Positions 9,633 to 16,956 of a DNA stretch of 48,428 nt are shown here, piece after piece. Source of the DNA: Chloroflexota bacterium (GTDB lineage: Bacteria > Chloroflexota > Dehalococcoidia > SM23-28-2 > RBG-16-64-32); assembly GCA_005882985.1 (NCBI GenBank), contig VBEJ01000039.1, forward strand, positions 1 to 48,428, in the 5' to 3' direction. The notes beneath the pieces were generated by a model. That model had not been told where the DNA came from. It saw only the letters and a program-made list of their open reading frames with translations, and made no database searches. Position 1 is the first letter of the stretch. Each line of letters starts with the position of its first letter. Made by a program: the position numbers and the translations under genes.

Positions 9633-10195
9633 CCTACAACATGACCATCCAAGCTGTGTTCTTCGACTTAGGCGGCGTTATCCTGATGGAAGCCGCTCGC
9701 GACTTCGGGATCGATGCCCGCTTCAGCCTGATGCCCGGCACTGTCACTAGGTGTTTAGACGTCAACAGTCGTTGGAAAGAGGCACGAGTGGGGCTTTGCT
9801 CGTATGAAGAATGGGTCGATTCTGTGCGGGAAGCGCTCGTTGAGGAAGCCGGAGGCCAGGCGGATGAGGTGCAAGGCACTTAAGGCGGAAGCACCAGTCA
9901 ATGAGGGGCCATATCGAATACGAAAACCCGCGACCTAGAGCGCTTCATCAAGCGTCGATTCGGGCCACTGTTCGAGGTTGTCGTGGGCTCGGCGGACTTG
10001 GGCGTCGCCAAGCCAGACCCCGACATCTACTTACACGCCGCACGGCGGCTGTCGCTCCGTCCGAAGGCGTGTGTGTTCATCGACGATGTTGAGGCGAACG
10101 CAAATGGTGCGACCGCCGTTGGAATGAATGGCATACTCTTCGAGTCGACTCAACAACTGGTCCGCGATCTAGACGCACTGCGGGTGCAGGTTTAG
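9623..10195 (+). pseudogene. HAD superfamily hydrolase interrupted by in-frame stops
   Basis: N-terminal VFFDLGGVI; stops at 9881-9883 (TAA) and 9902-9904 (TGA); the same frame resumes SNTKTRDLERFIKRRFGPLFEVVVGSADLGVAKPDPDIYLHAARRLSLRPKACVFIDDVEANANGATAVGMNGI. Confidence 0.75.
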
Positions 10196-10235
10196 TCCGC
10201 GTCACCTTCTTCGACGTTTGATCGCCTAGCGCCCC

Positions 10236-10742
10236 TTATACAAGAGCTTGGCCCCAATCCTTGAAGTCTTCCGCGGGGTGACCCATGAGGTAGCGGATGG
10301 TCACAATCTCCCCTACATGCACGAAGTGATGCGCCGCAACCCGCATGAGGGCGTAGCGTAGTGACAGGCCAATCGGGTGTAGATAGTCAATGGCACCGTC
10401 ATAGGGGATCGTTCGGTCGAGGTCTGGCTCCGGCTTGGAGTCAAGGAACCGCTTCGATGCCTCGCGGACTTCACTCATTCCGGCAAGTATAGCGGGCCAG
10501 TTGTGTGCATCTCCACCGCCGCCAGTGCGAATCATCGGATCGCTTATGACTGGATGAGATGGCAGCCCCTGCAATCTGGCGTTGATCCATGAGTCCACCA
10601 GGTTCGTAACGTGGCCGACCGTCCAAGCGATGCTGCTGCCACCGTCGTGGCGGCGCGTCGCTTCCTTCGGAGCCAGCCCGCTTATGGCCCGGTCGAGATC
10701 ATTCCAGGATTCGTGCATCAATAGAATGAGCTTGTCCGGCAT
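10236..10742 (-). CDS. DinB family protein
   Basis: SSIAWTVGHVTNLVDSWINARLQG...YALMRVAAHHFVHVGEIVTIRYLMG; four-helix DinB-like pattern with conserved His residues. Confidence 0.78.
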   Translation of the reverse strand: MPDKLILLMHESWNDLDRAISGLAPKEATRRHDGGSSIAWTVGHVTNLVDSWINARLQGLPSHPVISDPMIRTGGGGDAHNWPAILAGMSEVREASKRFLDSKPEPDLDRTIPYDGAIDYLHPIGLSLRYALMRVAAHHFVHVGEIVTIRYLMGHPAEDFKDWGQALV

Positions 10743-10775
10743 GCAGCCCCCTTGATGTCCACCTGACCTGGTAAG

Positions 10776-11021
10776 TTACTTCTCTAGCTTGTCGAGGCGC
10801 CTCCAGACGTCGTAGTCGATTTGCCTGTGGCGGGCGAGGCTCGCAGCGAGGAGGGCGACGCCGAGGACGACTCCGCTGATGATAGTCACTACGTCGCTGT
10901 CTGCCGCCGCGCCGATCGCCAGGACGATAGCTGCTATGGCCGCCACGAGCGCTGGTACTCCAACCTCGACGTGGCCTCGTTCATCGTTGTGAATCTGTTG
11001 AACGGTCCTGATGAACCGCAT
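10776..11021 (-). CDS. Small predicted membrane protein, unknown function
   Basis: 81 aa with two hydrophobic segments (VPALVAAIAAIVLAIGAAA and VVTIISGVVLGVALLAASLA); AAAGGAGA ribosome-binding site upstream of ATG. Confidence 0.6.
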   Translation of the reverse strand: MRFIRTVQQIHNDERGHVEVGVPALVAAIAAIVLAIGAAADSDVVTIISGVVLGVALLAASLARHRQIDYDVWRRLDKLEK

Positions 11022-11113
11022 CTCGATGTCTCCTTTCGCGCGAACATGGCCGCGTTTTGCGCGGCAGCGGCTGGCGATAGTCCGGCGGGGCCCCCGAAAA
11101 CAGCCTAGTTGTT

Positions 11114-11125
11114 GTTGATATCAAC
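11114..11125. promoter_or_regulatory. Perfect 12-bp palindrome GTTGATATCAAC
   Basis: Read directly; intergenic, upstream of the small membrane gene (-) and of parA (+). Possible operator. Confidence 0.35.
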
Positions 11126-11280
11126 GTTGGCTTCCCTATTCCGCCGTTCGTGCGCATCATCGGAAAAGCCGGACCCTCGGTCAATAGCTTAAGGAGGAAA
11201 AATCGGCGGTCAGATGAGGGCAAGTGCGATTCGGGATATACCGCAGACTCTGGCGGTCCGAAAGGGGACAGCTTGCCAGC

Positions 11281-11288
11281 GCACTGGT
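11281..11288 (-). repeat. Copy of the 8-bp motif (ACCAGTGC on minus strand) just upstream of parA
   Basis: GCACTGGT at 11281-11288 is the exact reverse complement of unit ACCAGTGC at 12597-12604. Confidence 0.5.
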
Positions 11289-11310
11289 GTGCTGCCATGA
11301 TGCTGCTGTT

Positions 11311-12117
11311 ATGGCCCGGGTGATTGCAATCGCAAACCAGAAGGGCGGAGTCGGTAAGACGACGACGACGATCAATATCGGAATCGGACTATCCGAGCGC
11401 GGCAGAAGCGTTATTCTGATCGACTTCGATCCCCAGGGCAGCTTGACGCAGGGTCTTGGCGTCGACCCGGACTCCCTGTCGGCCACTACCTACGATGCCC
11501 TGATCGATGACGAGACGCCGCTGGACTGGGTCTTCCTTCGGGTCCGGAGCAAAGTTGTGCTGGCCCCGGCCGGCATCGACCTGGCGGGCGCGGAGTTCGA
11601 GCTAGCGGCGACAGCGGACTGGCAACAGACGCTGCGCCGCAGGCTCGTAACACTCAAGACGGAGGCCGACTTCATCCTGATAGATTGTCCGACCTCTTTG
11701 GGTGTTCTGACGGTGAACGCGCTTGTTGCCGCGAACGAGGTAGTGGTGCCTGCTGAATGCAGTTTCCTTGCGTTTCGGGGGCTCAGCGGTCTTCTTGCCA
11801 CCATCAAGGGAGTCCAGGCACGATTCAATCCCAGGCTTAAGATCACCACGATATTGCCTGTAAAGGTACCGCGAACGGTTCATGCACGAGAGGCGCTCGA
11901 GGAGCTCCGGCGTATATGCGGCCCGCTGGTCAGCGACATTATCGTTCCTCAGCGCGTGAAGGTAGCTGACGCCCTCATCAGCGGGAAATCCATTCTGGAA
12001 TTCGATCCGAGGAGCGACGCTGCGGAGGCGTTCCGCCGGATAACGGAGGTGATTGATCATGGCGAAAAGGGTATCTATGAAGGGGCGCGGCTTAGAGGCC
12101 GTTTACGGAGACTATAG
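11311..12117 (+). CDS. ParA family ATPase
   Basis: MARVIAIANQKGGVGKTTTTINIGIGLSERGRSVILIDFDPQGSLTQGLG (deviant Walker A KGGVGKTT), DFILIDCPTSLGVLTVNAL; ATG 11311 chosen over 11224. Confidence 0.92.
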   Translation: MARVIAIANQKGGVGKTTTTINIGIGLSERGRSVILIDFDPQGSLTQGLGVDPDSLSATTYDALIDDETPLDWVFLRVRSKVVLAPAGIDLAGAEFELAATADWQQTLRRRLVTLKTEADFILIDCPTSLGVLTVNALVAANEVVVPAECSFLAFRGLSGLLATIKGVQARFNPRLKITTILPVKVPRTVHAREALEELRRICGPLVSDIIVPQRVKVADALISGKSILEFDPRSDAAEAFRRITEVIDHGEKGIYEGARLRGRLRRL

Positions 12118-12343
12118 GGCCGCACCAGTACGCCGGACCACTGGTGTAGACGTATACGGGCAGAGTGGTGCACCAGCCAAGCAGACGGATCAGTCGCTGC
12201 TGAAAGCAACATTCTACCTTGATCGCGAGACGATCGACCTGTTGGAGCGGTTGTGGCTCGATCAACGCAGAAGGGGGCGCAGGGGTTCGAGCAAGAGCGC
12301 GTTGGTCCGCATGGCTATTCGGCTGTTGGCCGAGCAGAACTGA
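12059..12343 (+). CDS. Small ribbon-helix-helix-like DNA-binding protein, candidate ParA partner
   Basis: C-terminal LLKATFYLDRETIDLLERLWLDQRRRGRRGSSKSALVRMAIRLLAEQN fits an RHH fold; basic flexible N-terminus; overlaps the parA 3' end in another frame (12059-12117). Confidence 0.7.
   Translation: MAKRVSMKGRGLEAVYGDYRAAPVRRTTGVDVYGQSGAPAKQTDQSLLKATFYLDRETIDLLERLWLDQRRRGRRGSSKSALVRMAIRLLAEQN
12124..12175. repeat. Copies of the 8-bp motif and related palindromes inside the 5' part of the RHH gene
   Basis: ACCAGTAC 12124-12131; ACCACTGGT palindrome 12137-12145; TGGTGCACCA palindrome 12166-12175. Confidence 0.45.
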
Positions 12344-12398
12344 TGGTTAAACCAAGGCGTCTGTGATTATACAGGAGGCTGGGAGGCTTCTAGACTTG

Positions 12399-12441
12399 CA
12401 GACCTGTAAGCCCGTATATCAGTTGGCCAGTAGACCAGTAC
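12399..12441 (+). repeat. Iteron array 1: CAGACCTG + 11 nt + three 8-bp units
   Basis: CAGACCTG 12399-12406; units ATCAGTTG (12418), GCCAGTAG (12426), ACCAGTAC (12434) directly abutting. Confidence 0.65.
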
Positions 12442-12561
12442 GCATCCGAAACCGTTCCCCGGAGGGGGGATTAGCCGCAACTCTAATTGCCCGGATGAAC
12501 CGCACCTCTGGTTTGTCCTCGGCGCCAAAAAAATAACCCCCCCCCCGTCCCTTTTGCAATC

Positions 12562-12604
12562 CAGACCTGCCGAACGGTACGTCAGTACACCAGTACACCA
12601 GTGC
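12562..12604 (+). repeat. Iteron array 2: CAGACCTG + 11 nt + three 8-bp units
   Basis: CAGACCTG 12562-12569; units GTCAGTAC (12581), ACCAGTAC (12589), ACCAGTGC (12597) directly abutting; same layout as array 1. Confidence 0.7.
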
Positions 12605-12646
12605 ACTGTTACATCCGCCGGGACGACTGCAGAAGCCGGGCAAAAA

Positions 12647-13588
12647 TCAGATCGCCATCTGGAGCTGGCCCGAGTGCTCCCGTTGGGGCGCCGGCGCGTG
12701 CGTTCGCTCACGGAAGCCGTACTTTTCGCGTAGTTCACTAACTTTGGCCATCACCTGTTGGGTGTAGTCTTTCGGGGCGTAGGCACCGCGGTAGTACTTC
12801 TCGTAGCGCGGCATGAGGTGGGGGTACGCCTCGCGAAGGGCCGGCATGAACCACTCCTTGCTACCGGCCTTGAGGTTGAGCACGTTGGGAGCGATGAATT
12901 TCGCGCCGTGATCGCGAGCGGCGTGGATGACCGCTTCGAGGTGCGGCTCGTCGTCGGTGAGTCCGGGGATTATCGGTGCGATCATGACCCCGCAGGAGAC
13001 GCCGGCGGCGCTCAACTCCTGAAGCGCTTCGAAACGCTTGACGGGCTTCGCCGTGCCCGGCTCCATCTTCTTCCAGACCGCCTCGTCCAGCGTTGGGATG
13101 CTGAAGGCTACCTGGGCGTCGGTGACTTCGGCGAGCTGCGACCAGAGAGCGAGGTCGCGGATGACCGAGGGTGACTTCGTAAGCATGTGGACCGGCTGGC
13201 GGAAATCGAGGAGGACCTCGAGAATCTTCCGCGTGATTTCATACTTCATCTCTGCCTGCTGGTACGGATCACAAGCGGTGCCGAGCACGATCAATTCGCG
13301 CTTCCAGCTCCTCTTGCTCAGTTGCTGGCGGAGGATGTCGGCAGCGTTGGTTTTGACGACGATCCGCGACTCGAAGTCACGACCGGAATCATAGCCGAGG
13401 TACTCGTGGGTTCCGCGAGCGAAGCAGTAGACGCAGGCGTGCTGGCAGCCGCGGTAGGGATTGATACTCCAGCGGAAGCCAAGCCCCGGCGTGTTTGTGC
13501 TATTGATGATGGTCTTGCACTCGATCTCTTCGAAGACGACGCCTGATGCCACGCCGGTATTAGAACGCACGTTCGCCCTTGAAGTCAA
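12647..13588 (-). CDS. Radical SAM protein (Rv2578c / spore photoproduct lyase-like family)
   Basis: INPYRGCQHACVYCFARGTHEYLGYDSGRDFE: CxxxCxxC cluster motif; VLGTACDPYQQAEMKYEITRKILE, HMLTKS. Confidence 0.9.
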   Translation of the reverse strand: MTSRANVRSNTGVASGVVFEEIECKTIINSTNTPGLGFRWSINPYRGCQHACVYCFARGTHEYLGYDSGRDFESRIVVKTNAADILRQQLSKRSWKRELIVLGTACDPYQQAEMKYEITRKILEVLLDFRQPVHMLTKSPSVIRDLALWSQLAEVTDAQVAFSIPTLDEAVWKKMEPGTAKPVKRFEALQELSAAGVSCGVMIAPIIPGLTDDEPHLEAVIHAARDHGAKFIAPNVLNLKAGSKEWFMPALREAYPHLMPRYEKYYRGAYAPKDYTQQVMAKVSELREKYGFRERTHAPAPQREHSGQLQMAI

Positions 13589-13608
13589 CCCGAGCGTGGC
13601 ATAAAGAA

Positions 13609-14457
13609 TTAGGTGTGAACGGCGAGCACCCTGTCGCGCCCTGACGGATCCGGCATGACCTTGACCGCGGCTTCCGGGAAGGCTGCGCGCGCAGCTGCTT
13701 TCGCGGCCCGGCCCTGCATGTCGCCGATCTCGGCAAGCAGGACTCCCGACGGGCTGAGCCGAGCGGGCGCTTGCTCGAGCAGACGCTCTATCACGCGGAG
13801 GCCATCGGGGCCGCCGTCTAGGCCTTCGCGTGGCTCATGGTCCTTGATTTCCGGCGGGAGCGCCTTCCAGTCTGCCGTCGTGACGTAAGGCAGGTTGGCC
13901 ACGAGGACGTCTACCCGTCCGGGCACCGTATCGAGGAGGTCGCTTTGCAGGAACCTGATACGCTTATCGACTCTGTGGCGAGCGGCGTTGCGCTGGGCCA
14001 ATTCCAGTGCTTCCGGCGAGGTATCCGTCGCCGTAATCTTCCCTTCCGGGAGGGCGCTGGCGAGCGCAACAGCGATCGCGCCGCTGCCCGTCCCGACGTC
14101 AGCGATCGGAAGCGCATCGGCTAAAAGTTTCTTGTGGGCGGCTTCGATTGCCAGCTCCACCAGGACCTCTGTTTCGGGCCGGGGAATTATGGCCACGGGC
14201 GTAACCTCGAAGTCGAGGCCGAAGAACTCCTTGTGGCCGATGATGTACGCGGTCGGTTCGTGAATGAGGCGTCGGCGCACCAAGTCTCGAAAGCGCTGCT
14301 GCTCCTCCTCCGACAGTTCGGCGGTAAGGAGCCGGTATAGGCTCGCCCGGTCTACGCCCAGGCAGTGGCGAAGGAGGAGTTCAGCCTCCAGCTCCGGCTC
14401 GTCGCTTACCTGTGGGAGGAGGCGCCGTGCCTGGCGGAGCGCCTCCAGGACGTTCAC
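13609..14457 (-). CDS. prmC: Peptide chain release factor N(5)-glutamine methyltransferase
   Basis: EPTAYIIGHKEFFGLDFEVTPVAIIPRPETEVLVELA, DVGTGSGAIAVALA, VANLPYV; overlaps prfA by 4 bp. Confidence 0.94.
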   Translation of the reverse strand: MNVLEALRQARRLLPQVSDEPELEAELLLRHCLGVDRASLYRLLTAELSEEEQQRFRDLVRRRLIHEPTAYIIGHKEFFGLDFEVTPVAIIPRPETEVLVELAIEAAHKKLLADALPIADVGTGSGAIAVALASALPEGKITATDTSPEALELAQRNAARHRVDKRIRFLQSDLLDTVPGRVDVLVANLPYVTTADWKALPPEIKDHEPREGLDGGPDGLRVIERLLEQAPARLSPSGVLLAEIGDMQGRAAKAAARAAFPEAAVKVMPDPSGRDRVLAVHT

Positions 14458-15524
14458 GCCAGCTGTGCCTTCAGCAAGCGCGACTGTTCTTGCTCAGCGA
14501 GCGCGTCGATGACGTCGTCGAGATCGCCGTCAAGCAATGCGGGGAGGCTGTGGCGGGTGTAACCGGCACGGTGGTCGGTCATACGGTCCTGCGGGAAGTT
14601 ATACGTTCGCACCTTCTCGGCCCGGTCTCCGCTGCCGACTTGTGCGCGGCGGTTGGAGTCAATTTCTTCGCGCTGACGGCTCTGTTTGCGGTCGAGGTAG
14701 CGGGCGCGCAGCACGGCCATGGCCTTGGTCTTGTTCTTGAGCTGAGACCGCTCGTCCTGGCAGACGGCGACGATGCCGGTCGGAACATGCGTGATGCGGA
14801 CGGCTGTGGCGTTCTTCTGGACGTTCTGCCCACCGTGGCCCCCGGCGTTGAATATGTCGATGCGAAGGTCGTTCTCGTTAATATCGACGTCGACTTCGTC
14901 TGCTTCGGGAAGCACTGCCACCGTTGCCGTGGAAGTATGAATGCGGCCCTGGGCCTCGGTTTCGGGGACGCGCTGGACGCGGTGGACGCCGCTCTCGTAC
15001 TTGAGCCGGCTGTACGCGCCGCGGCCGCGCACTTCGAAGACAATTTCCTTGAAGCCGCCGAGGTCGCTCTGACTCGAGTCGAGGACTTCGACGGCCCAGC
15101 GCTGGCGTTCCGCATAGCGGCTGTACATGCGAAAGAGATCGCCGGCAAAGAGGGTTGCTTCGTCGCCGCCGGCGGCCGCGCGGATTTCGACGATGACATC
15201 CTTCTCGTCGAAGGGGTTTTGGGGAACCAGGGCACGCTGCAACCTATCCTCGAGGAGCTCCAACCTCAATTCATCGCGTTCGACCTCGTCGCGTGCGAGC
15301 GAGACGAGTTCAGGGTCGGAACCATCGTCCAGAATGGCGCGCGCCTGGTCGAGGGAATCGCGGAGGTGCCGGCATTCGCCGAGAATGCCCACGACTTGCT
15401 GCATGGAGGCATGCTCGCGCGCAAGCGTTTGCACGCGGTCATAGTCGGCGGCGACCTCTGGCCGCGCCATCTCTGCCTCTAGCTCGCGATAGCGGCGTTC
15501 GATTTCTTCGAGTTTGTCCCACAT
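14454..15524 (-). CDS. prfA: Peptide chain release factor 1
   Basis: GGHGGQNVQKNATAVRITHVPTGIVA (GGQ), ESGVHRVQRVPETEAQGRIHTSTATVAVLPE. Confidence 0.96.
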   Translation of the reverse strand: MWDKLEEIERRYRELEAEMARPEVAADYDRVQTLAREHASMQQVVGILGECRHLRDSLDQARAILDDGSDPELVSLARDEVERDELRLELLEDRLQRALVPQNPFDEKDVIVEIRAAAGGDEATLFAGDLFRMYSRYAERQRWAVEVLDSSQSDLGGFKEIVFEVRGRGAYSRLKYESGVHRVQRVPETEAQGRIHTSTATVAVLPEADEVDVDINENDLRIDIFNAGGHGGQNVQKNATAVRITHVPTGIVAVCQDERSQLKNKTKAMAVLRARYLDRKQSRQREEIDSNRRAQVGSGDRAEKVRTYNFPQDRMTDHRAGYTRHSLPALLDGDLDDVIDALAEQEQSRLLKAQLA

Positions 15525-15548
15525 TGTTGGCGTTTCGGACGTAAAGAC

Positions 15549-15566
15549 GGCCCCCGATAGGGGGCC
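15549..15566 (-). terminator. GC-rich hairpin in the hisS-prfA gap (attenuator/terminator candidate)
   Basis: GGCCCCC GATA GGGGGCC, perfect 7-bp stem between the hisS stop (15588) and prfA start (15524); no clear U-tract. Confidence 0.4.
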
Positions 15567-15587
15567 AGCTGAGCGAATTATATCACG

Positions 15588-16859
15588 CTATCGCGCGTTC
15601 GCCCGCCCGACTCGCGATGCGACATCTATCAGCGGGACCGTTTCTTGCGCCCCGTCGGCAAGTTGGCGTAGCGTTGCGCTTTTCGCGGCCAGTTCGTTCT
15701 CCCCGAGGATTGCGACATACGTCGCGCCGAGGGCATCTGCGTGCCGCATCTGGGCTTTCAGAGAACGGTCGCCGGTTGAAACGACCGCGGAGATGCCCGC
15801 GCGGCGGATGTCAGAGGCCAGACGGAAGGCCGGCACGCGCGCCGCTGGTGTCTGGATGGCGACGTAAATCCGCGGGCGGTCTCGCTGGGGAACTGCGATG
15901 CCCTGGCGCTGAAGGTTCAGGATAGTGCGCTCGATTCCAGTGGCGAAGCCCACGCCCGGGGTTGGGCGGCCGCCGAGCAGCTCGATGAGGCCGTCGTAGC
16001 GGCCACCGCCACCGATAGTACTCTGCGCGCCCTCTTCCGGCGGGATGACCTCGAAGACCGTGCGGGTGTAGTAATCTAGGCCACGGACAAGGCGGGGGTT
16101 GACGGTGAAAGGGATGTCGGCCGCTTCAAGCAAAGCTGTGAGTTCGGTGAAGTGGGCGGTGCAGTCGTCGCAAAGATAATCGGTAATGGGCGGTGCGCCG
16201 GCTATGATTGGCTGGCAACGCTCCTGCTTGCAGTCAAGTAATCGCAGCGGGTTTTGCTCGAAGCGTACGCGGTCGTCGTCGCAAACGCGGTCGAGCTTGT
16301 CGCGATAGTAGTCGCGTAGGACCTCGAGATAATGCGGACGGCACTTGCCGTCGCCGATGGAGTTGAGTTGGAGCGTGAGATTCGTTAGGCCGAGCTCCTC
16401 GTAGAGGCGCCAAAGCAGCTCGATGACCTCGACATCGACGGCGGCGGAAGAATCGCCGATAGCCTCGGCGCCGAACTGGTGGTGTTGACGGTAGCGGCCT
16501 GCCTGGGGACGGTCGTAGCGGAAGATGGGCGTCCAGTACCATAGACGCACGGGCTGAGGAAGGTTGTGCATTCCGTGCTCAAGATAGGCGCGACAGACGG
16601 GGGCGGTACCTTCTGGACGCAGGGCGAGATCGAGCCCGCTCCGGTCGTTGAAGATGTACATCTCCTTCTGCACGATGTCTGTCACCTCGCCCACGCCACG
16701 AGTGAAGAGCGATGCCTCCTCGAAGACAGGAGTCTTGATTGCCTCGTAGCCGAAGGCCTTGCTGATGCGAGCGGCCACCTCCCGGACGAAGTCCCAGTGG
16801 GGCTGGTCCTCGGGAAGGATGTCTTGAGTGCCACGGGGGGCCTTGTATCGCCCTGTCAT
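15588..16859 (-). CDS. hisS: Histidyl-tRNA synthetase
   Basis: APRGTQDILPEDQPHWDFV, RPEGTAPVCRAYLEHGM, IFRYDRPQAGRYRQHHQFGAEAIG, LVRGLDYYTRTVFE. Confidence 0.97.
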   Translation of the reverse strand: MTGRYKAPRGTQDILPEDQPHWDFVREVAARISKAFGYEAIKTPVFEEASLFTRGVGEVTDIVQKEMYIFNDRSGLDLALRPEGTAPVCRAYLEHGMHNLPQPVRLWYWTPIFRYDRPQAGRYRQHHQFGAEAIGDSSAAVDVEVIELLWRLYEELGLTNLTLQLNSIGDGKCRPHYLEVLRDYYRDKLDRVCDDDRVRFEQNPLRLLDCKQERCQPIIAGAPPITDYLCDDCTAHFTELTALLEAADIPFTVNPRLVRGLDYYTRTVFEVIPPEEGAQSTIGGGGRYDGLIELLGGRPTPGVGFATGIERTILNLQRQGIAVPQRDRPRIYVAIQTPAARVPAFRLASDIRRAGISAVVSTGDRSLKAQMRHADALGATYVAILGENELAAKSATLRQLADGAQETVPLIDVASRVGRANAR

Positions 16860-16956
16860 GTAGATGAAGCGAGGATACTAGAAGCGCATAAAGTCGCGCA
16901 AAACCGGTAAATTCGGCGTGGAATTGGGGTGTCGGTGCTACACTTAATTGAGCACG

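Noticed and set aside
11224-11310. N-terminal extension of ParA from GTG 11224
   Set aside because: ATG 11311 starts the canonical MARVIAIANQKGGVGKTT; the extension would translate through the motif upstream of parA and has no homologous look.
12367-12738. Minus-strand ORF (123 aa) across the iteron region
   Set aside because: Repetitive translation derived from the iterons and homopolymers, overlaps the radical SAM gene end, no protein-family features.
14412-15482. Long plus-strand ORF (356 aa) opposite prfA
   Set aside because: Antisense shadow ORF in GC-rich DNA; the minus strand encodes clear RF1 with a GGQ motif.
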